A DNA stretch of 43,701 bases from Olavius algarvensis Delta 4 endosymbiont (GTDB lineage Bacteria > Desulfobacterota > Desulfobacteria > Desulfobacterales > CAJINA01). The translations under genes were made by a program, and so were the position numbers. Of the stretch, positions 34,484 through 43,545 are shown one piece after another. Every line of letters begins with the position of its first letter. Within the stretch, counting starts at the first letter, position 1. The DNA lies in NCBI GenBank assembly GCA_905176665.1, contig CAJINA010000179.1:1-43701 (forward strand). The letters are read 5' to 3'. The notes under the pieces were generated by a model, which searched no databases, had not been told where the DNA came from, and saw nothing but the letters and a program-made list of their open reading frames with translations.

Positions 34484-35928
34484 AACTGGGCGCCCGTATT
34501 TTTATTTGCTACATTGTTATCTTTGCGGTCTGTTTCTACTACCCGGTGGACTGGATGCTGACCAACCTGCGCACCCGCTACCTGGAAGGCGTCGAAGATC
34601 CCCTGGTAGATCAGGCCAACATACTGGCCGCGCTTGTCGAGACCGAATTTGAAAAAGATGCCTTCCGACCGGAGCGCCTGGCGAATGTGTTTCAGCGCGT
34701 CTACCAGCGCCGGCTCGACACCCGGATCTACGACCTTGACAAAGCCGGTGTGGACCAATGGATCTATATCACCGACCGCAATGGCCGCGTCATTTTTGAT
34801 TCCCAAGATCAGGATAATGTCGGCGAAGACTACTCGAACTGGCGGGATGTGCGTCTGACCCTGGAAGGCCGTTACGGGGCCCGGACGACCCGCAGCGACC
34901 CGGAGGATCTGACTTCCTCGGTACTGTATGTGGCGGCCCCTATCCGGGTAGACGGTGAAATCGCCGGCGTATTGACCGTGGCCAAACCGACCGTCAATAT
35001 CAACAGCTTTTTGAAGACCGCCAAGCCCCGCATCGTCACCGTGGGCAGCCTGGCTGCAGCGGCCGCCGTCGTGTTCAGCCTGGTGGCTTCTTTCTGGATT
35101 ACCCGCCCAATTCGGCGGCTGACGGCCTATGCCAATACCATCCGGGCCGGGCATCGGGTAGAGCTGCCGCCGCTGGATAGAAGTGAGATCGGCACGATGG
35201 GCCAGGCCTTTGAAAACATGCGGGTGGCCCTGGAGGGCCGCGAATATATCGAACAGTATGTGCAGACCCTGACCCACGAACTGAAAAGCCCCCTGTCGGC
35301 AATCCGGGGGGCAGCGGAACTGCTCGGCGAAAAAATGGAGCCCCGGCAGCGACAACGGTTTTTAAGCAACATTACGAACGAAGCCGCCCGCATCCAGGAT
35401 CTGGTCGACCGGATGCTGGAATTGGCCGCCCTGGAAAGCCGTTCCATCCTGCCGGCTGTAGAGCCGGTCTCCTTGAACACCCTGGTAAAAACAGTTCTGG
35501 AGAGCAAAGGGCCCCTGCTGTCAAAAAGAGACCTCGCGGTCGAATTGAAACTTGGCGCAGAAACCCTGGTGCCGGGGAATGCCTTCTTACTGCACCAGGC
35601 CGTCAGCAACCTGATCCAGAATGCCATTGACTTCAGCCCCGCCGGTGGCACCGTAGCGGTAACCATGGCGGTAGCAAACGCCCAGGCCCATCTGTCGATT
35701 TTGGATGAAGGCCCGGGAATCCCCGATTATGCCGAGCACAGGATTTTTGAAAAATTCTTTTCGCTGCAGCGCCCCGGGACGGGGAAGAAAAGTACCGGGC
35801 TGGGTCTCAATCTGGTCAGGGAGGTGGCCAAGCTGCACGGCGGGGTGCTAACCCTGGCAAACAGGTCCGCGCAAACGGGCGTCCGGGCACGATTGAGCCT
35901 GGAAGCTATCTCAAAAAACGGATTTTAG
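34480..35928 (+). CDS. creC: CreC-type membrane sensor histidine kinase
   Basis: 482 residues: TM1 (about 5-22), a periplasmic sensor (23-185, including WIYITDRNGRVIFDSQDQDN and SSVLYVAAPIRVDGEIAGVL), TM2 (187-207), HAMP (208-255), HisKA with TLTHELKSPLSAI (H266) and HATPase (NLIQNAIDFSP, DEGPGIP, STGLGL). The PAS/Cache-like periplasmic part with DSQ is typical of CreC. It is translationally coupled to the regulator. The last six residues (AISKNGF with the stop) are encoded by the left end of a dispersed repeat element, so the native C-terminus may have been replaced. Confidence 0.9.
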   Translation: MKLGARIFICYIVIFAVCFYYPVDWMLTNLRTRYLEGVEDPLVDQANILAALVETEFEKDAFRPERLANVFQRVYQRRLDTRIYDLDKAGVDQWIYITDRNGRVIFDSQDQDNVGEDYSNWRDVRLTLEGRYGARTTRSDPEDLTSSVLYVAAPIRVDGEIAGVLTVAKPTVNINSFLKTAKPRIVTVGSLAAAAAVVFSLVASFWITRPIRRLTAYANTIRAGHRVELPPLDRSEIGTMGQAFENMRVALEGREYIEQYVQTLTHELKSPLSAIRGAAELLGEKMEPRQRQRFLSNITNEAARIQDLVDRMLELAALESRSILPAVEPVSLNTLVKTVLESKGPLLSKRDLAVELKLGAETLVPGNAFLLHQAVSNLIQNAIDFSPAGGTVAVTMAVANAQAHLSILDEGPGIPDYAEHRIFEKFFSLQRPGTGKKSTGLGLNLVREVAKLHGGVLTLANRSAQTGVRARLSLEAISKNGF

Positions 35929-36070
35929 TTCAAAATGACGCGAAGCTAATGCCTAACGTGGTGCAAGGCGGCCGTGAGGTCCAACCCGGAGGAATAATCG
36001 AGTATTTCGAGGACTTGAACCGCGCGCCCAACGCCGAGTTTGGGCTAAAAGACTTTTTTGAGATGGCTTC
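35902..36070. repeat. Terminal-inverted-repeat element, type A copy 2
   Basis: The left end GAAGCTATCTCAAAAAA (35902-35918) and the complement of TTTTTTGAGATGGCTTC (36054-36070) match at 16 of 17 bases. Inside, GATTTTAGTTCAA faces TTTGGGCTAAAAGAC. The left end supplies the stop codon of the creC-like gene, and the right end touches the stop codon of the convergent hydrolase gene. The 29-base motif shared with copies 1 and 3 is at 36025-36053. Confidence 0.7.
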
Positions 36071-36669
36071 TAAAGCTGGCCTGACACCAGGGCCTGCAAC
36101 CGATCCAGACAGCCTCCGTAAAAATGATCCGCCTCCGGGATGATTTCCATCCGGGCCTCCGGGTTCCAACCGGACAGCAAGGGCGCCACCATGCCGGGCG
36201 GCGCAATCTCGTCGTGGCCGCCGGTCACCACGAACTTGAGCATCGGCAGGCTACCCACCTCCGTAAATTCAATGAACGTAACCGGGGGGGACACCATGAT
36301 CTGGTGGGCCACCGGCGTCATATCCGCAGTAATGTGGGCGTTCACCCAGCTGCCGAAAGAATAGCCGGCCAGGCTGACCGCGTCCACACCCCGCGCGGTG
36401 AGGCATTCCAGGGCCGCGATCACATCCGCCCTTTCGCCCCGACCGTTGTCGAAATGCCCCGTGCTGTGTCCAACCCCCCTGAAATTGAACTGCAGGCAGC
36501 TGTAACCGGCCTGGATATAGGCATCCGCAACGGCCTGGACCACCGGGTTGTACATATCACCACCGTAGAGAGGATGCGGATGGGTTACCACTACCCCGCG
36601 CTCGGAACTTCCTTTGGTAAACAAGCCCTCCAGGGTAAGGTTACCCGAATTGAAGTGGATGCGCTCCAT
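36070..36669 (-). CDS. Alpha/beta hydrolase (dienelactone hydrolase-like esterase)
   Basis: 199 residues. The nucleophile elbow AGYSFGSW (S104), D153 in VTGGHDEIAP and H182 in EADHFYGG form a complete triad. The oxyanion-hole region is VVVTHPHPLYGGDMYNPVV, followed by LQFNFRGVGHSTG. This matches the small COG2945-type hydrolases; the substrate is unknown. It begins three bases after the rnd stop, so the two form an operon. Its stop lies at the border of repeat element copy 2. Confidence 0.87.
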   Translation of the reverse strand: MERIHFNSGNLTLEGLFTKGSSERGVVVTHPHPLYGGDMYNPVVQAVADAYIQAGYSCLQFNFRGVGHSTGHFDNGRGERADVIAALECLTARGVDAVSLAGYSFGSWVNAHITADMTPVAHQIMVSPPVTFIEFTEVGSLPMLKFVVTGGHDEIAPPGMVAPLLSGWNPEARMEIIPEADHFYGGCLDRLQALVSGQL

Positions 36670-36672
36670 GGA

Positions 36673-37809
36673 CTATTTCATTTTTTTTAATATATTGACG
36701 ATGTGGCGACCGAACTCTCTTTTCTGCCAATTTTTCAGATCCGCCAATGCATCGAGGGAGTGAATGCTGCGAGGACAGGCAGTGGCCACGACGGCCATCT
36801 GCGCCTTGGTCAGCAGTAGGGGCGGATCCAGCTCCAATGCTTCCGCTTTACGGTCCCGCCAAGCTTTCAGGGCTTTTATCCGGTCCGGCACCTGGGGCGG
36901 CACCTGGGGTGCTTTTTTACGGGGGTACCGGGGTAATTTATCCGGGGTCACCTTAAACCCCTTTTTAACCGCGGCGATAATGTCTTGGCCGTGCATCGCA
37001 ACCTGCCGGGCGCTCAATACTCTGAGTCGCTCCAGGCTGGAGATGGAGCGCGGTCCCCGGGTGGCAATCTTGATCAACGCGCCATTTCCTAACACCTTGA
37101 ACAAAGGCCGATCTTTGCGGCGGGCAATCTTGCGCCTGAGCTCGAGGAGCTCTTCGAGTACCGCCAGCTCGATCCGTTTCAGTTTCCCGGCCCCCTTGCA
37201 CTTTAGGAACAGCGGGGTACCGTCATTGACCGGCGGCCGCACCCGGCTCAAGAGCGCACATTCTTCCTCCACCCAGGACAGCCGGCCTTTGGCCTCGAGT
37301 TCCGCGGCCAGCTCGTCAGCCAGTTTCACCAGGTAGACAGCATCCTTGGCCGCGTAAGCCATCATTTCTGTGGGCAGCGGGCGGACCGACCAGTCCTTAC
37401 GTTGGAATTTTTTATCCAGCTGGACGTCAAACCGGCTTTTCAGCACAGCCTCAAGCCCGGTCTCGCGAATACCCAGAAACATCGACGCCAGCTGGGTATC
37501 GAACAGGTGCTGAATGTCAATCTCAAAATCCCGATAAAGAGAACGGACATCGTAGTCCGCGCCATGAAACACCTTTTTGATCTGCGGATCGGCGAACAGG
37601 GGTTTGAGCGGGGACAAATCAGGCAGGACCAGCGGATCGACAATGGCACTGACCCGGGGCGTGGCCAGCTGCACCAGGCACACCTTCTCCTTGAAATGGT
37701 GCATGGAGTCCGCTTCCAGATCCACGGCCAATACGGCTTCGGAGTCGATCTCAGTTACCAGTTCTTCCAGCTCGCGCGCAGTTTCAATTATCCGGTATTG
37801 GTTTTCCAT
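36673..37809 (-). CDS. rnd: Ribonuclease D
   Basis: 378 residues: a DEDDy 3'-5' exonuclease domain with ExoI VDLEAD (D30, E32), ExoII FHGADYDVRSL (D87) and ExoIII AYAAKDAVYL (Y152, D156). Two HRDC-type domains follow: the first (about 205-290) is RIELAVLEELLELRRKIARRKDRPLFKVLGN-like and the second (about 318-375) is ALKAWRDRKAEALEL-like. It trims tRNA and other small RNA 3' ends. It is divergent from thrS across 141 bases, and the alpha/beta hydrolase follows three bases downstream. Confidence 0.93.
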   Translation of the reverse strand: MENQYRIIETARELEELVTEIDSEAVLAVDLEADSMHHFKEKVCLVQLATPRVSAIVDPLVLPDLSPLKPLFADPQIKKVFHGADYDVRSLYRDFEIDIQHLFDTQLASMFLGIRETGLEAVLKSRFDVQLDKKFQRKDWSVRPLPTEMMAYAAKDAVYLVKLADELAAELEAKGRLSWVEEECALLSRVRPPVNDGTPLFLKCKGAGKLKRIELAVLEELLELRRKIARRKDRPLFKVLGNGALIKIATRGPRSISSLERLRVLSARQVAMHGQDIIAAVKKGFKVTPDKLPRYPRKKAPQVPPQVPDRIKALKAWRDRKAEALELDPPLLLTKAQMAVVATACPRSIHSLDALADLKNWQKREFGRHIVNILKKMK

Positions 37810-37950
37810 ATGTTCTGGCCAGTCTTTCAGGGGCGCTCGAAAAAGTCAAATTTCCCTTGACCGATCATTGGAATTCACCTACCTAACAAAGCGTGTATTT
37901 AACGTAATATCTGAAGTGGTTTCAAAATCATAAGCGCAGGTGAATAGCCA

Positions 37951-39870
37951 ATGGTCAACATAACACTTCCGGATGGAAGCATAAAGTCATTTGAAGACGC
38001 CCCCTCGGGCCGGGATGTGGCCCTGAGTATTTCCGAGGGCTTTGCCCGCAATTGCGTTGCCGTGGAGTTGGATGGGGCTATCACGGACCTGAGCACCCCC
38101 CTGCCAGGGGATACCGCCATCCGCCTGATCACCAAGAAAGATCCGGAAGCAATTGAGATCCTGCGCCACTCGGCCGCCCACGTCATGGCCCAGGCGGTCC
38201 TGGAGCTCTATCCCGAAGCCAAACTGACGATTGGGCCGGCCGTGGAAAACGGGTTTTACTACGATATCGACATGCCGCCCGTTTCCGAAGACGATTTCGA
38301 AAAAATCGAAGCGGTCATGAAAAAGATCATCAAGGCCAAACTCCCCTTTGTGCGCGAAGAGGTCCCCAAGGATGAGGCGCTGGACTTTTATAAGGACGAG
38401 CCCTACAAGCAGGAAATGCTGGCGGACCTCGCGGACGGCACCATCTCTTTCTACAAGCAGGGCAATTTCACCGACCTGTGCCGCGGCCCGCACCTGCCCC
38501 ACACGGGATACATTAAGGCCTTCAAGTTGATGAAAGTATCCGGGGCCTACTGGCGCGCCGACCAGAACAACGCCCAACTCCAGCGCATCTATGGGACGGC
38601 TTTTTTCGACAAGAAGCAGTTGAAAAAATACCTGCATTTCCTCGAAGAGGCCAAAAAAAGAAACCACCGCAAGCTGGGCATTGCCATGGATCTGTTCAGC
38701 TTTCACGACGAAGCGCCGGGCATGCCGTTTTTCCACTCCAAGGGCATGGCGGTCTGGAACGTTCTGCTCGATTACTGGCGCGAAGAGCACCAACGGGCCG
38801 GCTACGTGGAAACCAAAACACCGATCATGCTGACCCGCACCCTGTGGGAACGCAGCGGCCACTGGGAAAATTACCGGGAAAACATGTACACTTCGGAGAT
38901 CGATGACTTCGAATACGCCATCAAACCGATGAACTGCCCCGGCGGCATGCTGCTGTATAGCTCCCAGCCGCATTCGTACAAAGACCTGCCGCTGCGCCAG
39001 GGCGAAATCGGGCTGGTTCACCGTCACGAACTCAGCGGGGTGCTCTCCGGTCTGTTCCGGGTCCGGGTTTTTCACCAGGACGATGCCCACATCTTCATGG
39101 TGCCCGACCAGATCCAGGACGAGATTCTGGGGGTATTGCAACTGGTCGAGCGCATCTACAGCACGTTCGGCCTCAAATTTCACCTGGAGCTTTCCACCCG
39201 CCCGGAAAAATCGATTGGCAATGATGCGGATTGGGAGGTGGCCACCGACGGTCTGCGCTCCGCCCTGGACCGTTATGGCCAGGAATATAAAATCAATGAA
39301 GGCGACGGCGCCTTTTACGGGCCCAAAATCGATGTTCACATCCAGGATGCCCTGGGACGGACCTGGCAGTGCGGCACGATCCAGCTGGATATGTCCCTCC
39401 CGGAAAGATTCGATCTGTTCTACGTCGGCAAGGACAACGACAAACACCGGCCCATCATGATTCACCGGACCATCTTTGGTTCCATTGAACGGTTCTTCGG
39501 TATTCTCATCGAGCATTTCGCCGGACGCTTCCCCCTTTGGCTGGCACCGGTCCAGGCGGCGCTTTTGCCCATCAACGATGACCTGGTCGAATATGCCGAA
39601 TCGATCCAGAGCACTCTGGAGGCTGCCGGCCTGCGGACCGAACTCGACCGCCGGACGGAAAGCCTGAACCGGAAGGTGCGGGATGCCCAGTTGGCCAAAA
39701 CGCCGCTGATTTTGACCATCGGGGGCAAGGAAAAAGAAGCCGGGACCCTCTCGGTGCGCACGCTGGACGGCAAGGTCCGCTACGGAATTCTCCAGCAGGA
39801 TTTTCTGGACCAGGTTGTGGCGCATGTAAAGACACGGAAGCTGGATTTCGACATTTTCCAGGATTCCTAA
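37951..39870 (+). CDS. thrS: Threonyl-tRNA synthetase
   Basis: 639 residues, full length. A TGS domain (1-62) is followed by an editing domain with H73, H77, C177 and H181 (HSAAH, DLCRGPH). The class II catalytic core has motif 2 (GLFRVRVFHQDDAH) and zinc ligands C329 (MNCPGG), H380 and H505 (IMIHRTIFGS). The anticodon-binding domain starts near 535. AGGTGA lies seven bases before the ATG. The common infC-rpmI-rplT genes do not follow; instead the 3' side carries a hexamer tract and a VanZ-like gene. No T-box leader is seen in the short upstream gap. Confidence 0.97.
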   Translation: MVNITLPDGSIKSFEDAPSGRDVALSISEGFARNCVAVELDGAITDLSTPLPGDTAIRLITKKDPEAIEILRHSAAHVMAQAVLELYPEAKLTIGPAVENGFYYDIDMPPVSEDDFEKIEAVMKKIIKAKLPFVREEVPKDEALDFYKDEPYKQEMLADLADGTISFYKQGNFTDLCRGPHLPHTGYIKAFKLMKVSGAYWRADQNNAQLQRIYGTAFFDKKQLKKYLHFLEEAKKRNHRKLGIAMDLFSFHDEAPGMPFFHSKGMAVWNVLLDYWREEHQRAGYVETKTPIMLTRTLWERSGHWENYRENMYTSEIDDFEYAIKPMNCPGGMLLYSSQPHSYKDLPLRQGEIGLVHRHELSGVLSGLFRVRVFHQDDAHIFMVPDQIQDEILGVLQLVERIYSTFGLKFHLELSTRPEKSIGNDADWEVATDGLRSALDRYGQEYKINEGDGAFYGPKIDVHIQDALGRTWQCGTIQLDMSLPERFDLFYVGKDNDKHRPIMIHRTIFGSIERFFGILIEHFAGRFPLWLAPVQAALLPINDDLVEYAESIQSTLEAAGLRTELDRRTESLNRKVRDAQLAKTPLILTIGGKEKEAGTLSVRTLDGKVRYGILQQDFLDQVVAHVKTRKLDFDIFQDS

Positions 39871-39937
39871 CGCTATCGGTATCGCAATCGAAAAGGGTTT
39901 CCGATTTCGAACCCGAACCCGATCCCGATTTCGATCA
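39871..39937. repeat. Degenerate hexamer tandem (CGANNN) after thrS
   Basis: Eleven near-consecutive six-base units starting CG, several being CGATTT, CGAACC or CGATCC, run from just after the thrS stop to 39937 with one slip near 39895-39901. The two halves can pair imperfectly. It is non-coding and unlike the neighbouring codon pattern. Confidence 0.5.
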
Positions 39938-40003
39938 AGACACATCGACATGCAGCCGTCCAGGCTCCACCCTAAAGGCACGTAACCCTCCGGAGGCAAC
40001 TTT

Positions 40004-40378
40004 TTGACGGTTTCCAGATTCACCCGCTACTGGCTGCCGGTCATCGTCTATTGTACCGCCATCTTCATCCAGTCATCCTTTCCCACCACCGAGCAGCTCC
40101 CGTCCTGGCCCTTTCTGGATAAAATCCTGCACGTGGTCGCCTATGCCCTTCTGGGGTATCTGGTATTTCGGGCCCTTGCTACCGGCCGGTTGGCCCATAG
40201 TTTAAATTTAGCTCTCATTATCAGTATTTTATTTGCCGCCCTGTATGGTGCCAGCGACGAGTGGCACCAGTCTTTCGTGCCGGGTCGCTCGCCTGAAACG
40301 GCGGATGCCCTGGCCGATCTGGTCGGTGGCACCATCGGGGCCGGGATCGGATGGCTGAGGTCCAGAGGCTTCTTCTAA
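40004..40378 (+). CDS. VanZ-like family membrane protein
   Basis: 124 residues from TTG 40004, with CGGAGG seven bases upstream. Four hydrophobic helices and the family landmarks are seen: FIQSSFPTTE, DKILHVVAYALLGYLVFRAL, SDEWHQSFVPGRSPETADALADLVGGTIGAGIGW. The DEWHQ-F-PGR block is the usual VanZ signature. The family is linked to teicoplanin resistance in one case but is mostly of unknown function. The last two residues and the stop are encoded by the left end of repeat element copy 3. Confidence 0.85.
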   Translation: MTVSRFTRYWLPVIVYCTAIFIQSSFPTTEQLPSWPFLDKILHVVAYALLGYLVFRALATGRLAHSLNLALIISILFAALYGASDEWHQSFVPGRSPETADALADLVGGTIGAGIGWLRSRGFF

Positions 40379-40600
40379 ATTAGGATTTTGGTTCAAGGTA
40401 CGGGGGACGAGCGGTTTTCCCGGTTGGTGGGACTCCCCGCTTGATTTGTTTCTCGAATGCGGGTTGCAACCAAATGAATACATTGAGTATTTATGTGTTT
40501 TTGCTTACGGTTGCACCGGACGGCTTGAAAACCGACACTCCGTGCCGAAACCGAACGCCCAACGCCGAGATTGGACCAAAAGACAATTTAGAAGCAGTCT
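40366..40600. repeat. Terminal-inverted-repeat element, type A copy 3 (longer variant)
   Basis: CTTCTAAATT (40372-40381) faces AATTTAGAAG (40585-40594), and GATTTTGGTTCAAGG faces GATTGGACCAAAAGAC. The 29-base motif at 40556-40584 is identical to copy 1. It is about 235 bases, against 165-169 for the other two copies, and starts inside the stop region of the VanZ-like gene. It contains no supportable gene. Confidence 0.65.
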
Positions 40601-40609
40601 CTAAACGGA

Positions 40610-40644
40610 TTGACAAAACGACCGGCCTTTTGTAATGATTACAA
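40610..40644 (+). promoter_or_regulatory. Promoter with overlapping palindromic operator before fdhA
   Basis: TTGACA (40610-40615) is followed after a short 15-base spacer by TGTAAT (40631-40636). The -10 lies within the palindrome TTGTAAT-G-ATTACAA (40630-40644). The short spacer and the overlapping palindrome suggest a regulated promoter; the regulator is not identified. Confidence 0.45.
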
Positions 40645-40715
40645 GCTTGAAATAGCGTGACTAAATGGCGCAAAGAGGCCTTAAAAACCTCTTCGAAAAG
40701 GAGGTCGACCAGACC

Positions 40716-43484
40716 ATGAGCGACAAGCAGACTCTCACGATCAACGGTAATCAAATTGAATTCGATAACGGTGAAACTATTTTGGATGTGTGCCGTCGCA
40801 GCAGTATTGATGTGCCCACCTTGTGCCATCTCAAGGGGGCAAACCCGACCGGGGCCTGCCGCATCTGTGTCGTGGAAGTTGAAAATGCCCGCAGCCTGCT
40901 GACCGCCTGCTCGACACCGGCGGCCGCCAATATGGTGGTGGAAACCGAATCGCCGGCCGTCATTACGGCTCGCGAGGAAATCCTGCAGTTATTGCTCTCT
41001 TCGGGCAATCACAATTGTGCCGTCCGGGGCTCCGATGACAAAGACTGGACCGGCTTTCAGATGAAGGTCCGGGAAGATGACAACAGCGCGGAACTTTGCC
41101 CGGTATGGGGCGATTGCCGCCTGCAGGACCTGGCCTACCATTACCAGGTGAACGGGGAAGGCTTTGCGGCCACCGAAACCCGGTACCCCATGGAAACCGT
41201 CAACCCCTTCATCGTTCGGGATTTCTCCCGCTGTATTCTCTGCGGCCGCTGCGTACAGGCCTGCAATGAAGTCCAGGTCAACAATGCCATCGATTTCGGA
41301 TACCGCGGGGCGGCCACCAAGATCATCGCCGCCGGCGACAAACCGCTGAAAGACTCCGATTGCGTTTTCTGCGGTGAGTGTGTCCAGGCCTGCCCGGTCG
41401 GCGCCCTGGTCGAAAAGGATGTCCGCTACCAGGTCCGGCAGTGGGATACGGAAAAAGTCCGCACCACCTGCAGCTACTGCGGGGTCGGCTGCCAGCTGAA
41501 CCTGCATGTCCGGGACAACAAGGTCGTCAAGGTGACCGGCGTCGAAGATTTGCCGCCCAATAATGGGAGCCTCTGCGTCAAAGGCCGCTTCGGGTATCAT
41601 TTCATCGATTCCCCGGAACGTCTCACGGTTCCGCTGATCCGCAAAAACGGTGAGCTGCAAGAAGCTTCCTGGGACGAAGCCCTGGACCTGGTTGCGGCGC
41701 GCTTCAAGGAAATCCGTGATAACAGCGGCCCGGACAGTTTGGGTGTGCTGACCTCCGCCCGGATCACCAATGAAGAGAACTATATCGCCCACAAATTCAC
41801 GCGGGCGGTGCTCAAGACGAACAACATCGATCATTGCGCCCGATTGTGACACAGCTCCACCGTGGCCGGTCTGGCCGCAGCTTTCGGAAGTGGCGCCATG
41901 ACGAACACCATCGCCGATATTGAGACTGCCGATGTCATCCTCGTCACCGGATCCAATACCACTGAAAACCACCCGGTACTATCCAGTTTTGTCAAACGGG
42001 CCGTTACCCAGCGCGGGGCCAAGCTGATCGTGGTCGATCCGCGGAAAATCAAACTTACCGAGTACGCCGATCTCTGGCTGCGCCAGAAGCCAGGCTATGA
42101 TGTGGCCTGGATCAACGGCATGATGCACGTGATCCTCGAAGAGGGTCTGCACCACCAGAAATTCATCGAAGAGCGCACCGAAGAATTTGAGGCCGTGGTG
42201 GAAACCGTGAAAAAATACACCCCCGCTTACGTGGAAGAGCTGACGGGGATCCCGGCCGACGATCTCGTCGCGGCTGCGCGACTTTACGGTAAAGCCGATG
42301 CCGGCAGCCTGCTCTACTGCATGGGCATCACCCAGCACACCTCCGGGGTCGACAACGTAAAGAGCCTGGCCAACCTGGCCATGTTGAAAGGCAATATGGG
42401 TAAGCCGGGCGGCGGGGTGAATCCGCTACGCGGCCAGAACAATGTGCAGGGCGCCTGTGACATGGGCGGGCTGCCCAACGTTCTGACCGGCTATCAGCCG
42501 GTGACCAGCGAGGAGGCCATCAAGAAAATGGAGGCCGCCTGGGGCGTTACCGGCCTGCCCACCGAGATCGGGTTGACCGTAACCAAGATGCTCCCCAAGG
42601 CCCATGAAGGTGAATTCAAGGCCATGTACATCATCGGTGAAAACCCGCTGGTGTCTGATGCCGACCTTAACTATGCCAGGGCCTGCATGGAACATCTGGA
42701 TTTTCTGGTCGTACAGGATATTTTTCTGACCGAAACCGCCCAGATCGCCGATGTAGTGCTGCCGTCGCGCTGTTTTGCCGAAAAGGAAGGGACATTCTCC
42801 AATACCGAACGCCGCGTGCAGCGGGTGCGCCAGGCAGTCGAACCGCCGGGCGAGGCCCGCTACGACTGGGAGATCACCTGTGACATCGCCCGCCGCATGG
42901 GCTTTGACATGTCCTACGCGAACAGCGAGGAGATCTTCGATGAGATTGCCAAGGTGACGCCCTCTTACACCGGCATCTCCTATGAACGCATTGAGGATTT
43001 GGGCATTCACTGGCCCTGTCCCAGCGCGGACCATCCCGGCACCCCGATCCTGCACACGGCGCAGTTCACCCGGGGTAAAGGGTTGTTCCATGCCATCGAT
43101 GTGCAACCGCCGGCGGAAGAGGCGGATGCGGACTACCCCATGTACCTAACGACCGGGCGCTTGCTTTACCAATACCATACCGGGACCATGACCATGAAGA
43201 GTGAGGATCTCAATGTGAAGGCCCCGGGCAGTTTTGTGGAAATCTCCGCGGCCGATGCGGACCGCTACAAATTGGCGGATGGGGACATGGTGGAGGTCGC
43301 CTCCCGCCGGGGAACGATCCAGGCCAAGGTTCAAATTTCGACCAAAGCCGTCGACGGCACCGTGTTCATTCCCTTCCACTATGCCACCGCGGCGGCCAAC
43401 ATGCTGACCAATGCCGCCCTCGACCCGATTTGCGGTATTCCCGAATTTAAGGTATGCGCCGTGAAACTGTCCAAAGCGGCCTGA
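40716..43484 (+). CDS. fdhA: Formate dehydrogenase catalytic subunit, selenocysteine-containing, NuoG-type N-terminus
   Basis: ATG 40716 follows AAGGAGG (40698-40704); the frame of 922 residues is read through TGA 41847-41849 as Sec378 (DHCARL-U-HSSTVAGL). A plant-type [2Fe-2S] domain (C37, C48, C51, C65) comes first, then a His-Cys region (H99, C101, C128, C134) that carries an insertion of about 25 residues relative to the usual compact H-x3-C-x2-C-x5-C cluster. Two [4Fe-4S] sites (C173/176/179/183 and C216/219/222/226), the Mo/W-pterin [4Fe-4S] site (C252, C255, C259, C287), Sec378 and the molybdopterin domains to the end follow. It oxidises formate or reduces CO2. NuoE/NuoF-like partner genes usual for this type are absent from the window. 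Confidence 0.96.
41862..41878 (+). promoter_or_regulatory. SECIS element of fdhA
   Basis: GTGGCC (41862-41867) pairs with GGCCGC (41873-41878), including one G-U, around loop GGTCT. The loop begins 18 bases after the TGA, the same loop sequence and distance as recalled for E. coli fdhF. This supports SelB-dependent Sec insertion. Confidence 0.9.
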
Positions 43485-43503
43485 AGGATAAAATAAAATT
43501 GAT

Positions 43504-43545
43504 AAAAGCCCGTTACGAAAGTTTCGTATCGGGCTTTTTCTTTTC
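43504..43545 (+). terminator. Rho-independent terminator of fdhA
   Basis: AAAGCCCG (43505-43512) pairs with CGGGCTTT (43530-43537), extended inward by ACGA/TCGT, then TTCTTTTC. It starts about 20 bases after the fdhA stop, so no further gene is co-transcribed. The remaining 156 bases to the window end show no gene. Confidence 0.8.

Noticed and set aside
37810..37950. T-box or other aminoacyl-tRNA leader before thrS
   Set aside because: The gap is 141 bases and shared with divergent rnd. No T-box sequence or terminator/antiterminator pair is visible.
37987..40023. 678-codon open frame on the minus strand opposite thrS
   Set aside because: It is a shadow of thrS codon bias: low-complexity, His/Gln/Val-rich, no recognisable domain, and it spans the thrS coding strand and the hexamer tract.
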